Positions 9,058 through 18,396 of a stretch of DNA of 64,000 nt are shown in pieces (positions within the stretch are counted from its first letter, which is position 1; every line of letters starts with the position of its first letter). The position numbers were made by a program, and so were the translations under genes. The notes under the pieces are model-generated. The model did not search any database, had not been told where the DNA came from, and saw only the letters and a program-made list of their open reading frames with translations. The stretch comes from Cupriavidus malaysiensis (GTDB lineage: Bacteria; Pseudomonadota; Gammaproteobacteria; Burkholderiales; Burkholderiaceae), in contig NZ_CP017754.1 of NCBI RefSeq assembly GCF_001854325.1, positions 3,286,001 through 3,350,000 of the forward strand, given 5' to 3'.

Positions 9058-10101
9058 TTACTTGTACCTGGCGTTGGCCTTCTGCACGAAGGCATTGGTG
9101 TAGGTAGTGTCGAGCTTGATGTTCTTTCCGCGGATCTCGGCGTCGAACTGCTGCAGCGTGTTCAGGGCCGTGCGCGGACCGTCGGCCGGCATGGTGCCGT
9201 CCGGCGAGATGGCTTCGCGCACCTTCTCCCACGCCGCCAGGTAGAGCGCCCGGTCACCCAGCAGATAGCTTTCCGGCACCGTCTTGACGATATCCGACGG
9301 GCCCGCCTTCTGCAGCCACTTGAGCGCGCGCACCATGGCGTTGGCCATGGCCTGCGTGGTGTTCGGGTTCTGCTGGATGAAAGCGGTCGACGCATAGAGG
9401 CAGCCGGCCGGCATATTGCCGCCGAACACCGCCTGCGTTTCCTTCAGCGTGCGGGTATCCGAGGCGATCTTGACCTCGTCCTTCTGCGTCAGCATCGAGA
9501 TCACCGGATCGAGGTTGGCCATCGCGTCGATCTGGCCCGAGCGCATCGCCGCCACCGCGCCCGCGCTGGCGCCTACGCCGATGAAGGACACGTCGCTCGG
9601 TTTCAGGCCGGCCTTGGCCAGGACGAAGTTGACCATGATGTTGGTGGACGAGCCCGGCGCGGTCACACCGATCTTCTTGCCCCTCAGGTCGGCGATCGAC
9701 TTGTAGTTGGGCATGGTCTTGTTCGACACCACCAGCACGATCTGCGGCGCGCGGCCCTGCAGCACGAACTCCTGGTACTGCTGGCCCTTGGCCTGCAGTG
9801 CCAGCGTGTGTTCGTAGGCTCCCGAGACGACATCGGCGCTGCCGCCCACCACCGCCTGCAGTGCCTTGGCGCCGCCGGCGAAATCGACGATCTGCACGTC
9901 CAGGCCTTCGTCCTTGAAATAGCCCAGGCGCTCCGCGATGGTCAGCGGCAGGTAATAGAACAGGTTCTTGCCGCCCACGGCGATGGTGACCTTGCTCTTC
10001 TCCAGCTTGGCCTGCGCCATCGCACTGCCCCCGGCGCACAGGCCGGCCACGGCCAATGACAGCGCCAGCAGGACGCGCCTGCGTGAATTCTTGTTATCCA
10101 T
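9058..10101 (-). CDS. ABC transporter substrate-binding protein, SsuA/TauA type
   Basis: 347 residues. A twin-Arg-like start (NSRRRVLLALSLAVAG) leads to a signal peptide cleaved near AMAQA, followed by an NMT1/SsuA-type periplasmic binding fold (KVTIAVGG, YLPLTIAERLGYF, FAGGAKALQAVVGGSADV). It delivers an unidentified small anion such as a sulfonate to the permease/ATPase downstream. The start at 10101 is preceded by a GGAGAG Shine-Dalgarno; the frame remains open to 10194 without conserved residues. It is the first gene of the operon. Confidence 0.92.
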   Translation of the reverse strand: MDNKNSRRRVLLALSLAVAGLCAGGSAMAQAKLEKSKVTIAVGGKNLFYYLPLTIAERLGYFKDEGLDVQIVDFAGGAKALQAVVGGSADVVSGAYEHTLALQAKGQQYQEFVLQGRAPQIVLVVSNKTMPNYKSIADLRGKKIGVTAPGSSTNIMVNFVLAKAGLKPSDVSFIGVGASAGAVAAMRSGQIDAMANLDPVISMLTQKDEVKIASDTRTLKETQAVFGGNMPAGCLYASTAFIQQNPNTTQAMANAMVRALKWLQKAGPSDIVKTVPESYLLGDRALYLAAWEKVREAISPDGTMPADGPRTALNTLQQFDAEIRGKNIKLDTTYTNAFVQKANARYK

Positions 10102-10259
10102 GCTCTCTCCTACCTGTTTTGTACCCGGAAGCGCCGCTGCGCGGCAGAATGCGATGCTACGCGAGTGCCTTGCCAGCCGCATCGGGATATTCACCTAGTC
10201 GCGCCGAATGCCGCTGCCTGGCGACGCCATCGCGCGGCCGGGCCAGGCTGACGATACCC

Positions 10260-10283
10260 GGCAAGCCTTTCGGAAGGCTTGCC
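10260..10283. other. Intergenic hairpin between the Bug gene and the ABC importer
   Basis: A perfect 10-bp inverted repeat (GGCAAGCCTT, loop TCGG, complementary arm) lies 31 bp downstream of the Bug gene stop on the minus strand. It has no adjoining T run, so it is better seen as a 3'-end stabiliser or a Rho-associated end than as a classical terminator. Confidence 0.6.
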
Positions 10284-10314
10284 TCGGTGCATTCATTCCG
10301 CGCTCATTCCGCAC

Positions 10315-11367
10315 TCATTCGGCGTGGATGTCGGCGCTCTTGATCACCTTGGCCCAGCGTGCCAGTTCGCCGCGCTGGTACTGCGCCAGTTGCTGCGGCC
10401 CCATGAACTGGGCTTCGGCCCCCATTTCCTCGGCCTTGGCGCGGAACGCGTCGCTGCGCATGATCTTCTCGATCTCGGCCGCCAGCTTGTCGATCACCGG
10501 CTTGGGCGTACCGGCCGGCGCGTACATGGCGAACCAGGACGACACCTCGAGGTCGGGATAGCCCGCCTCCGGCGCCGATGGCACGTCCTTCAGGCTGGGC
10601 AGCCGTTTCTTGCTCGTCACCACCAGCGGGCGCAGCTTGCCGGCCTGGATATGCCCCATCAGCGGCGGCGGCGTGGTGATGGTCAGGTCCACCGAGCCGC
10701 CGAGCAGATCGGTCATGGCGGGGCCGGTGCCCTTGTAGGGCACGTGCGTGATCTCGATGCCGGCCATCTGCTTGAGCAGCTCGGTCGAGACATGCTGCAG
10801 GGAGCCGTTGCCCGAGGAGGCGTAGTTCAGCTTATCGGGGTGCGCCTTGGCGTAGGCAACCAGCTCCTTGAGCGACTTCACCGGCAGGCCCGGCCGCACC
10901 ACCAGCACCTGGGGCGCCGACAGCACGTTGGCCACCGGCGCGAAGTCCTTGACCGGATCCCAGCTCAGGTTCTTCACCAGCAGCGGCGTGATGACGTGGA
11001 AGCCCGAGTACTGCAGCAGCAGCGTGTAGCCGTCCGGCCTGGCGCGAGCGACGAGCTGCGCGGCGATGCTGCCGGCACCACCCGGCCGGTTGTCGACCAC
11101 CACCGGCTGGCCCAGCGCCTTGGCCAGCGGCTCGGCGATCATGCGCGCCGCGATGTCCGTGGTGCCCCCGGCGGCGGCCGACACCACCAGCGTGACGTTG
11201 CGGCTCGGATAGGCACCATCCTGGGCAAGAACCGGCCGCGCGGCGAAGCTGCCGGCGCCGGCAAGGGCCAGCCATGCCAGTGCACCGGACAGGCGCCGGC
11301 GACGGCCGGCAAGCATCGCGTCGGCCCGCGCCTTGGCAGCGGGAATTGCGGGAATCGGGGTCTGCAT
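10315..11367 (-). CDS. Bug-family (TctC-like) tripartite tricarboxylate transporter binding protein
   Basis: 350 residues. The N-terminus carries a basic region (AGRRRRLSG) and a signal peptide ending at PVLAQ; the mature part starts with YPSRNVTLVV and contains the Bug hallmarks AAGGTTDIAARM and VVDNRPGGAG. These periplasmic proteins bind carboxylates; the family is greatly expanded in Burkholderiales and many copies, like this one, have no TctA/TctB membrane partners nearby. The start is fixed by a GGAGACGCGC Shine-Dalgarno 5' of the ATG at 11367. It follows the CoA-transferase/lyase pair on the same strand by 178 bp, so its ligand may be the acid activated by those enzymes (inference). Confidence 0.92.
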   Translation of the reverse strand: MQTPIPAIPAAKARADAMLAGRRRRLSGALAWLALAGAGSFAARPVLAQDGAYPSRNVTLVVSAAAGGTTDIAARMIAEPLAKALGQPVVVDNRPGGAGSIAAQLVARARPDGYTLLLQYSGFHVITPLLVKNLSWDPVKDFAPVANVLSAPQVLVVRPGLPVKSLKELVAYAKAHPDKLNYASSGNGSLQHVSTELLKQMAGIEITHVPYKGTGPAMTDLLGGSVDLTITTPPPLMGHIQAGKLRPLVVTSKKRLPSLKDVPSAPEAGYPDLEVSSWFAMYAPAGTPKPVIDKLAAEIEKIMRSDAFRAKAEEMGAEAQFMGPQQLAQYQRGELARWAKVIKSADIHAE

Positions 11368-11409
11368 GCGCGTCTCCTGTCTCTTTGATTGTCTGTTTAT
11401 CTGTTGGTC

Positions 11410-11449
11410 TGCCTGCACCTGCCTGCACCTGCCTGCACCTGCCTGCGCC
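11410..11449. repeat. Four-copy 10-bp tandem repeat upstream of the Bug gene
   Basis: GCCTGCACCT repeats three times in perfect register from 11411, followed by a fourth, diverged copy (GCCTGCGCC). It lies 43-82 bp upstream of the start codon of the Bug gene (minus strand), within its 5' untranslated or promoter region. The period is close to one helical turn. Confidence 0.9.
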
Positions 11450-11545
11450 AGCCTTGGCCAGCCGGCCCTCGGCCGTCTCCGGCGCCGGGCGCGCTCCTCT
11501 GCGGTACCCGCCGCAGCGGGCAAGCTCCCGCGGGCAGCATGGGAT

Positions 11546-12520
11546 TCAGGCGGCGCCGGCCGCAGCGAAATGCGCGGCCAGCCAATCCGGCGGCCGGTGC
11601 GTGCGCAGGCGCGGGCCGGCTCGCAGCAGCTGGCTGCCGGGATCGCGCCCGATCATGTCCGGCAGCCCGGCCACGGCCTGCAGCAGGCGGCCGAGATCCA
11701 CGCCGGTTTCCACGCCCATGGCGGCGAACATATGGACCAATTCCTCGGTGCTGACATTACCGCTCGCGCCCGGCGCGTACGGACAGCCGCCCAGCCCACC
11801 GGCAGCGGCATCGAAGCGTGTCACGCCGGCCTGCCAGGCGGCCAGCGCGTTGGCCAGACCCATGCCGCGCGTGTTATGCAGGTGGATGGTCAGGGCGGCG
11901 GCCGGCAGCCGCGCCTGGAACGCCATGCACAGGTGCGCGACCTGGTCGGGATAGGCCATGCCGGTGGTGTCGCACAGCGTGATGCCCGCCGCGCCGGCCT
12001 CGGCCAGGCGCTGCGCCAGCGCCAGCACCTCGGCATCGTCCACCTCGCCCTCGAAGGGGCAGCCGAACACCGTCGACAAGGACACGTTGGCCGGCACCCC
12101 GGCCTTGCCCGCCTCGGCGATCATCGCTTCGAGCTGGGCCAGCGACTGCGCGCGCGTCATGCGCAGGTTGGCACGGTTGTGGGTCTCGCTGGCCGACATC
12201 ACCAGGTTCAGCTCGTCGGGCGCACACGACAGCGCGCGCTCCAGCCCGCGCAGGTTGGGCACCAGCGCGGTGTAGCGCACGCCGGGGACGCGCTGCATGC
12301 GGTGCATCACGGCCTCGGCATCGGCGAGCGCGGGGATGGCCCGCGCCGAGGTGAAAGAGGTTGCCTCGATGCGGGCGAAGCCGCAGGCGGACAAGGCGTC
12401 GACAAAGCCCAGCTTGGCCTCGGTCGGCACCACCAGCGGCTCGATCTGCAGCCCGTCGCGCGGCGCCACTTCGTTGATCTCGACGTGCGCCGCGCCGCGC
12501 ACGAACGCGGCGGCATTCAT
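11546..12520 (-). CDS. Hydroxymethylglutaryl-CoA lyase family protein
   Basis: 324-residue TIM-barrel lyase. The N-terminal metal-site motif APRDGLQ, the HLHNTRGMG histidine pair and the C-terminal signature GGLGGCPYAPGASGN with its catalytic Cys are all intact. The family splits 3-hydroxyacyl-CoA such as HMG-CoA into an acyl-CoA and a keto acid or acetoacetate. The start ATG overlaps the stop of the upstream CoA-transferase by 4 bp (12517-12520), so the two enzymes are translationally coupled: one activates an acid to its CoA ester and the other cleaves it (inference; HMG, citramalate or a related branched diacid are candidates). Confidence 0.92.
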   Translation of the reverse strand: MNAAAFVRGAAHVEINEVAPRDGLQIEPLVVPTEAKLGFVDALSACGFARIEATSFTSARAIPALADAEAVMHRMQRVPGVRYTALVPNLRGLERALSCAPDELNLVMSASETHNRANLRMTRAQSLAQLEAMIAEAGKAGVPANVSLSTVFGCPFEGEVDDAEVLALAQRLAEAGAAGITLCDTTGMAYPDQVAHLCMAFQARLPAAALTIHLHNTRGMGLANALAAWQAGVTRFDAAAGGLGGCPYAPGASGNVSTEELVHMFAAMGVETGVDLGRLLQAVAGLPDMIGRDPGSQLLRAGPRLRTHRPPDWLAAHFAAAGAA

Positions 12521-13713
12521 GCGATCACCCCGCGTGCACGCAGGTCGGCAATGGTGGCGGCGTCGAAGCCGGCCTGCGCCAGCACCGTGTCGGTGTGCTC
12601 GCCGAGCCGGGGCGCGCGCTCCCGGATCGCACCCGGGCTGGCGGAGAGCTTGGGCATGATGCCCGGCACCTCCACCGACAGGCCACCGGCCGAGGTGACC
12701 TGCTCGATCACCCCGCGCGCACGGTAGTGCGGGTCTTCGGCAATATCCTTGACCGTATAGATGCGTCCGGACGGCACCTCGGCGGCGCGCAGCACGGCCA
12801 GCGCGGCTTCCACGGTCTGCGTGCGCGTCCACGCCGCGATGGCGGCGTCGATCTCGTCGACGCGCTGGACGCGGCCGTCGTTGCGCGCGAGTGCCGGATC
12901 CTCGGCCAGGTCCGGGCGGCCGATACCGTGCATCAGGCGCTTGAAGATGGCGTCGCCGTTGGCCGCCACCAGCACGTACTCGCCGCTGGCGCAGGGGTAG
13001 GCATTGGAGGGCGCAATGCCCGGCAGCGCACCGCCGGCCGGCTGGCGCACGGCGCCGAAAGCCGAATACTCGGGCAGCAGGCTCTCGCTCAGGTTGAACA
13101 GCGACTCGTACAGCGCCACGTCGATCACCTGGCCCTGGCCGCCGCGCGCATCGCGCTCGTAGAGCGCCAGCAGTACGCCGAGCGCCCCATGCAGCCCGGC
13201 GATGGTGTCGCCCAGCGACAGCCCGGCGCGCACCGGCGCACGGCCCGGCTCGCCGGTCAGGTGGCGCAGGCCGGCCATGGCCTCGGCGACTGCGGCGAAG
13301 CCCGGCTCGTCCTTCTTCGGCCCGGTCTGCCCGTAGCCCGACACGCGCAGCATGATCAGGCGCGGATTCAGCGCGTGCAGGGCTTCGGGGCCCAGTCCCC
13401 ATTTCTCCATCGTGCCGGGGCGGAAGTTCTCGATCAGCACGTCGGCCCCGGCGGCCAGCTTGCGCACCAGGTCCTGCCCTTCCGGCTGGCGCAGGTCGAC
13501 GCAGACCGATTGCTTGTTGCGCGACTGGGCTTCCCACCAGACCGAGGTGCCCTCATGCAGCATGCGCCATTTGCGCAGCGGATCGCCCTGGCCGGGCGGC
13601 TCGACCTTGATGATCTGTGCGCCGAAGTCGGCCAATGTCTTGGCGGCGAACGGGCCGGCGATCAATTGCCCGAGTTCCAGTACCCGGATGCCTTCGAGGA
13701 TCTGTCGCGTCAT
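12517..13713 (-). CDS. CaiB/BaiF (class III) CoA-transferase
   Basis: 398 residues in the family III CoA-transferase fold, beginning with the conserved ILEGIRVLELGQLIAGP. Typical landmarks are KVEPPGQGD, the RNKQSV block, LIENFRPGTMEKWGLG and LSLGDTIAG, where the Asp is the catalytic carboxylate. These enzymes move CoA between organic acids. The ATG at 13713 has an AGGAATCCC ribosome site; the longer frame to 13833 is not conserved. It overlaps the lyase gene by 4 bp and is preceded, 258 bp upstream on the same strand, by a LysR gene that probably regulates the cluster. Confidence 0.93.
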   Translation of the reverse strand: MTRQILEGIRVLELGQLIAGPFAAKTLADFGAQIIKVEPPGQGDPLRKWRMLHEGTSVWWEAQSRNKQSVCVDLRQPEGQDLVRKLAAGADVLIENFRPGTMEKWGLGPEALHALNPRLIMLRVSGYGQTGPKKDEPGFAAVAEAMAGLRHLTGEPGRAPVRAGLSLGDTIAGLHGALGVLLALYERDARGGQGQVIDVALYESLFNLSESLLPEYSAFGAVRQPAGGALPGIAPSNAYPCASGEYVLVAANGDAIFKRLMHGIGRPDLAEDPALARNDGRVQRVDEIDAAIAAWTRTQTVEAALAVLRAAEVPSGRIYTVKDIAEDPHYRARGVIEQVTSAGGLSVEVPGIMPKLSASPGAIRERAPRLGEHTDTVLAQAGFDAATIADLRARGVIA

Positions 13714-13971
13714 GGGATTCCTGCGGTGGGTGGGGCGCGCTTGCCGCGTCGCGATCCGCAGCGCGGAACGGGCGGAGGCACCGATGCAATGGGGCGCAGT
13801 GTGCCGCAGCCCTTCGGGGCGGGGAATCGGCAATCGGTGAAGCGGGCTTTCTCGGAATGCGAAAGGCCGTCGACGCCACGGCCCCGACGATCGGACGACC
13901 GGGCGGCCGCGCAGGCGCCCGCCCCGGCGAAGCGGCTCAGCCCGGACGTGCGCCCGGACGCTGCACGGCGC

Positions 13972-14877
13972 TCAGAACGGCGCCCGGTCTCCGCACAGGT
14001 GGGAAATCAGCAGCCGTCCCGACACGGTCAGGCCGGCCGGGTCACGCATGCCGATCAGCAGCGAGCGCCGCGCCCAGGCATCCTGCAGTGGCACCAGCGA
14101 CAAACCCATGGACTTGACGTGCGGCTCGGCCGCGATGCGCGGCAGCACACCCACGCCCAGGCCGGCCATCACCATGCGGCACATGGCGTCGAAGCTGCGC
14201 ACCTGGATGCGCAGGCGGAACGGGCGGTCCAGCCGGCTGCTCTCCTCGAGCAGGCGCGCGGCCAGCGAAGTCACCTGCGGCAGGCTGACGAAGTCGAATT
14301 CGAGGGTGTCGGCATAGCGCACCGGTCCGCGCGTGGAGAGCGGGTGGCCCGGCGGCGTGACCAGCACCAGCTCGTCCTGGCGGTATTCGACCGTGACCAG
14401 CCCCTCGCACGGCGTGCGGTCGGCGAAGATGCCGACATCGGCGCGGTTCTCCACCAGCGCGGCCACGATCTCGCTGCTGTTGAGCTCCTCCAGTTCGATG
14501 CGGATGGTCGGGTGCATCCGCATGAAGGTGGCAAGGTCGTCGGGCAGGAACTGGGTGATGGCCGAGGTATTGGCGCAGACCCGCACCTGCCCGCGCACGC
14601 CGCTGGCGTAGTCCGACATGACGCCGGCCATGCGCTCGACGTCCTGCAGAATGGTCAGGGCGTGATGGAAACAGGCCTGGCCAGCCTCGGTCAGCTGGAC
14701 GCCGGAAGCCCGGCGGAAGAACAGCGGCGCGCCGACCGCGGCCTCCAGGTCGGAGATGCGCTTGCTGGCGGCCGCCACGGCCAGGTGCGACTGGCGCGCC
14801 CCGGCCGAGATACTGCCCTGCCGGGCCACCGCGACGAACAGGCCGAGCGTGACGAGGTCGAAGCGCGCGAGATTCAT
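13972..14877 (-). CDS. LysR-family transcriptional regulator
   Basis: 301 residues: an N-terminal winged helix (FDLVTLGLFVAVARQGS, then SHLAVAAASKRISDLE as the recognition helix) and a LysR substrate-binding domain from about residue 90. It lies directly upstream of, and on the same strand as, the CoA-transferase/HMGL-like/Bug genes, so it is their likely effector-responsive activator, although LysR genes are more often divergent from their targets. The effector is unknown. Confidence 0.92.
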   Translation of the reverse strand: MNLARFDLVTLGLFVAVARQGSISAGARQSHLAVAAASKRISDLEAAVGAPLFFRRASGVQLTEAGQACFHHALTILQDVERMAGVMSDYASGVRGQVRVCANTSAITQFLPDDLATFMRMHPTIRIELEELNSSEIVAALVENRADVGIFADRTPCEGLVTVEYRQDELVLVTPPGHPLSTRGPVRYADTLEFDFVSLPQVTSLAARLLEESSRLDRPFRLRIQVRSFDAMCRMVMAGLGVGVLPRIAAEPHVKSMGLSLVPLQDAWARRSLLIGMRDPAGLTVSGRLLISHLCGDRAPF

Positions 14878-14932
14878 GCCGGCGCGCGCTGGGCCGGGGC
14901 CGGCGGGTGGCTGGGCATCGGCATGGAGCGGG

Positions 14933-15547
14933 CTACAGTGTGCGGCGGTCCATCACCGCCCGCGCGATGGTGCCGGCATCGACGTACTCGAGCTCGCCGC
15001 CGACCGGCACGCCGCGCGCCAGGCGCGTGACCTTGAGGCCGCGGGCCTTGAGCATCTCGCCCACATAGTGGGCGGTGGCCTCGCCCTCGCTGGTGAAGTT
15101 GGTGGCGACGATCACCTCGGACACCGGGCCGCCGAGCGCGGGATCGGTGGCGCGTGCCAGCAGCCGGTCGAGATGGATCTCGCGGGGGCCGATGCCGTCC
15201 AGCGGCGAGAGCCGCCCCATCAGCACGAAATACTGTCCGCGGTAGGTCAGGGTCTGTTCGATCATCACCTGGTCGGCGGGTGTTTCCACCACGCACAGCA
15301 GCGAGGCGTCGCGCCCCGCGTCCAGGCAGGTCTCGCAGACATCCTGCTCGGTGAAGGTGTTGCAGCGCGCGCAGTGATGGATGCCATCGGCCGCGCCGCG
15401 CAGGGCATCGCCCAGCCGGCGCGCGCCTTCGCGGTCGTGCTGCAGCAGGTGGTAGGCCATGCGCTGGGCGGACTTGGGCCCGACGCCGGGCAGCACCCGC
15501 AGCGCCTCGATCAGGGCCTGCAGCGAGGTCGGCGGCGCGCCCTTCAT
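14933..15547 (-). CDS. recR: Recombination mediator RecR
   Basis: 204 residues, standard length. Helix-hairpin-helix region ([20 protein letters not shown]), a four-Cys zinc finger (CARC and CETC) and a Toprim domain ([15 protein letters not shown]) appear in family order. RecR works with RecO and RecF to load RecA on gapped DNA. It is the last gene of dnaX-ybaB-recR, 61 bp after ybaB. Confidence 0.97.
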   Translation of the reverse strand: MKGAPPTSLQALIEALRVLPGVGPKSAQRMAYHLLQHDREGARRLGDALRGAADGIHHCARCNTFTEQDVCETCLDAGRDASLLCVVETPADQVMIEQTLTYRGQYFVLMGRLSPLDGIGPREIHLDRLLARATDPALGGPVSEVIVATNFTSEGEATAHYVGEMLKARGLKVTRLARGVPVGGELEYVDAGTIARAVMDRRTL

Positions 15548-15608
15548 CGCCCGCCCCCCGTCCGCACCGGCATCCTCGCTGGACTGCGCATGGCTTGCCC
15601 GCCGACGC

Positions 15609-15941
15609 TCAGAACGGCAGCTTGAAGCCCGGCGGCAGCGGCAGGCCGGAGGTCATCGAGCCCATCTTCTCCTGGGAGGTGGCCTCGGCCTTGCGCACCG
15701 CGTCGTTGAAGGCGGCGGCAACGAGATCCTCCAGCAGTTCCTTGTCCTCGCCGTCGGCGAGCAGGCTGGGATCGATGGAGACGCGCTTGACGTCGTTCTT
15801 GCAGGTCATGGTCACCTTGACGAGGCCGGCGCCGGACTGGCCCTCGACCTCGATCTGGGCGAGCTGCTCCTGCATCTTCTTCATGTTTTCCTGCATCTGC
15901 TGGGCTTGCTTCATCAGCCCGGCCAGTTGGCCCTTCATCAT
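15609..15941 (-). CDS. YbaB/EbfC nucleoid-associated protein
   Basis: 110 residues, the normal size. It starts [17 protein letters not shown] and has the helical, Gln/Met-rich N-terminus and the [16 protein letters not shown] strand of the family, which binds DNA as a dimer and is linked to recombination and chromosome structure. I set the start at 15941, 9-10 bases after a CAGGAG ribosome site; the frame upstream is not conserved. It sits between dnaX (76 bp) and recR (61 bp), the classical order. Confidence 0.95.
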   Translation of the reverse strand: MMKGQLAGLMKQAQQMQENMKKMQEQLAQIEVEGQSGAGLVKVTMTCKNDVKRVSIDPSLLADGEDKELLEDLVAAAFNDAVRKAEATSQEKMGSMTSGLPLPPGFKLPF

Positions 15942-16017
15942 GGCGGTGTACTCCTGAATACGGTGGGTTTGAAACGATAACGGGAGCCGGCCGATGCCGC
16001 TCCCCGGAAATCCTCTG

Positions 16018-18288
16018 TCAGCCGACGCGCGGCTGGATCGAGCCCGGCACGATCTGCCCGCCGAATTCGCGCAGCAGGCCCTGGACGAAGGGATCGCCAT
16101 CGATGCTGGCCTCGGCCTCGCGCTGGCGCTGCTCGCGCGCCTCGGCATCGGCCGCGGCGGCGGTCTCGACAACGGCACCGACCTCGCACTGCACGCGCAC
16201 GGGCTGGCCGAAATGTTCGGACAAAGCCTGCTGCAGCCGCTCGACCACGCCGGCCTCGGTGATGGCGGCCACCGGTGCGCGCAGGTGGATGGTGTTGGCG
16301 ACCACGCGCGCCAGCTCGCTCTGGTAGGCCAGCTGCTGCGCCAGCCCCTTCAGCGACAGGCTCGCCGCGAGGCCGGGCCAGTCACCGGTGAAGACCGGCG
16401 GTACGCCGCCTTCCTCGACGAAGGTGACGGGCTGGCGCGGCGCCGGCTTGGCTGCGAGCGGCTTGCCCGCGGGCGGGTCGATGTTCGTCTCCGGGCTCCG
16501 GCCCTCGGCGCGCTCGCCGGCCATCCGCTCCGGCCGCGCCTCCACGGCGGCGGCGCGCGCGGCAGGACGGGCCCGCGGCATCGAAGGCTCGGCATCGCTG
16601 CCGTAGGGGCCGATCAGCGGCAGGTCGGGGGGCAGTTCCTCCCAAGGCGGCACGTCGCTGCCCCCGGCGCTTTCCCAAGGGGGCACGAACTCGGCTTCCG
16701 GCGCTGCCGCGGGACGGTTGCGGGCCGGCGCGGCAACCGGGGCCGGTGCGGCCACAGGTGCAGACGGCATGGCGGGGGCAGCCGCCGCAGGCGCCGGGCG
16801 CGCAGCCCCGGGCGGACGCAGCGGCTGGGGTGCCGGCTTGGCTGCCGGCGCCGTGGTACTGGCGGCGGCAGGACCCGGCGCCTGCAGGGCCGAGGCCGGC
16901 TGGCGCGCGCCGCCGCCACGTGCGGCGGAGGCCTGGCGGGCCGCCGCCAGCGCGGCGCGCGCGGGAGACATGGCGCCGGCCGCGGGGCCGGCGGGCACCG
17001 CAGCAGCCGCAGCAGCCGGCGCAGACGCCTCGGCAGCCGGCGCCGGCTCAGCGGACGTCTCGGCGGCCGGCACAGCCTGGGCCGGCGCGGCACGGGCCAC
17101 GGGCGCCGCCGCCACCCCTGCGCCGGCGGCCGCCCGCGGACGCGGTGCCGGTACGCCGCCGCTCTGCACCGGCGTGGCGGCCGGCGCCGCCGACGGGCGG
17201 AAGGCCAGCATGCGCAGCAGCGTCATGGTGAAGCCCGCGTACTCGTCCGGCGCCAGCGCCAGTTCGCTGCGGCCAAGGTTGGCGATCTGGTAGAACAGCT
17301 GCACTTCCTGCGCGTCGAAGGCGGAGGCCAGGCGGCGCACGTCGGCCGCCTCCGGCCATTCGTCCTGCACCGAGGCCGGCACGGCCTGCGCCAGCGCGAT
17401 CTTGTGCAGCAGGGAGCCGAGATCCTGCAGCGCGCCGGCGAAGGACAGGCTGCGGTCGGCCATGGTGTCGGCGATGCCGAGCAGCGCGGCGCCGTCCTCG
17501 GCGGCCAGCGCGTCGAGCATCTGCACCAGATAGCCCTGGTCGATCGCCCCCAGCATGCCGCGCACGGCCTCTTCGCCGACCTGGCCGGCGCTGTAGGCGA
17601 TGGCCTGGTCGGTCAGCGACAGGGCGTCGCGCATCGAGCCGTGGGCCGCCTGGGCCAGCAGGCGCAGCGCATTGCCGTCATGCTCGATGCCTTCCTCGCG
17701 CAGGATATGGTCCAGGTGGGACACGATGTGTCCCGGCGGCATCTGCTTGAGGTTGAACTGCAGGCAGCGCGACAGCACCGTGACCGGGATCTTCTGCGGG
17801 TCGGTGGTCGCCAGGATGAACTTGACGTGTCCGGGCGGCTCCTCCAGCGTCTTCAGCATGGCGTTGAAGGCGTGGTTGGTCAGCATGTGCACTTCATCGA
17901 TCATATAGACCTTGAAGCGCCCGACTGTCGGCGCATAGACCGCCTTGTCCAGCAGTTGCGCCATCTCGTCGACGCCGCGGTTCGAGGCGGCGTCCATCTC
18001 GATGTAGTCGACGAAGCGCCCGCTGTCGATCTCCTGGCAGGCCTTGCACTGCCCGCAAGGCGCGGCCGTGATGCCGCCACTGCCGTCAGGCCCGGTGCAG
18101 TTGAGCGCCTTGGCGAGGATGCGCGACAGCGTGGTCTTGCCGACTCCGCGCGTGCCGGTGAACAGGTAGGCGTGGTGCAGCCGTTGCTGTTCCAGCGCAT
18201 GCGTGAGCGCGCGCACCACGTGCTCCTGGCCGACCAGCGTGGAGAAATCCCGGGGGCGCCACTTGCGCGCTAGAACTTGATAACTCAT
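16018..18288 (-). CDS. dnaX: DNA polymerase III subunits gamma and tau
   Basis: 756 residues. The AAA+ clamp-loader module fills the first ~370: Walker [11 protein letters not shown], the zinc module (CTGPDG and CGQCKAC), the DEVHML Walker B and the SRC sensor/Arg finger. A long Ala/Pro-rich linker (about 375-600) connects to the tau C-terminal domain that contacts the polymerase α subunit. Longer than E. coli DnaX (643) because of this linker. I see no obvious poly-A slippery heptamer that would make gamma by frameshifting; short forms may arise in another way or not at all. The start [10 protein letters not shown] is conserved. First gene of dnaX-ybaB-recR. Confidence 0.97.
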   Translation of the reverse strand: MSYQVLARKWRPRDFSTLVGQEHVVRALTHALEQQRLHHAYLFTGTRGVGKTTLSRILAKALNCTGPDGSGGITAAPCGQCKACQEIDSGRFVDYIEMDAASNRGVDEMAQLLDKAVYAPTVGRFKVYMIDEVHMLTNHAFNAMLKTLEEPPGHVKFILATTDPQKIPVTVLSRCLQFNLKQMPPGHIVSHLDHILREEGIEHDGNALRLLAQAAHGSMRDALSLTDQAIAYSAGQVGEEAVRGMLGAIDQGYLVQMLDALAAEDGAALLGIADTMADRSLSFAGALQDLGSLLHKIALAQAVPASVQDEWPEAADVRRLASAFDAQEVQLFYQIANLGRSELALAPDEYAGFTMTLLRMLAFRPSAAPAATPVQSGGVPAPRPRAAAGAGVAAAPVARAAPAQAVPAAETSAEPAPAAEASAPAAAAAAVPAGPAAGAMSPARAALAAARQASAARGGGARQPASALQAPGPAAASTTAPAAKPAPQPLRPPGAARPAPAAAAPAMPSAPVAAPAPVAAPARNRPAAAPEAEFVPPWESAGGSDVPPWEELPPDLPLIGPYGSDAEPSMPRARPAARAAAVEARPERMAGERAEGRSPETNIDPPAGKPLAAKPAPRQPVTFVEEGGVPPVFTGDWPGLAASLSLKGLAQQLAYQSELARVVANTIHLRAPVAAITEAGVVERLQQALSEHFGQPVRVQCEVGAVVETAAAADAEAREQRQREAEASIDGDPFVQGLLREFGGQIVPGSIQPRVG

Positions 18289-18396
18289 GGCGGCGATTGT
18301 AGCAAAATGCGGCCCCCTTTCCGGCGCCGGCCAGGCCCGCCCGGACCGCCGCCGGCCGTCCCCTGCCGCCGCCGCCCGTGACGCCGGCATGGCACG

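Noticed and set aside
11410..11449. CRISPR-like repeat
   Set aside because: Unit is 10 bp and contiguous with no spacers.
11546..13537. 663-residue fusion read upstream of the HMGL-like enzyme
   Set aside because: The first ~340 residues are an out-of-frame reading of the CoA-transferase; the lyase has its own start at 12520.
15994..18273. 759-codon plus-strand frame
   Set aside because: Antisense to dnaX; Arg/Gly-rich tracts mirror the Ala/Pro linker.
16018..18288. Programmed frameshift in dnaX
   Set aside because: No A- or T-rich slippery heptamer seen near the end of the ATPase module.
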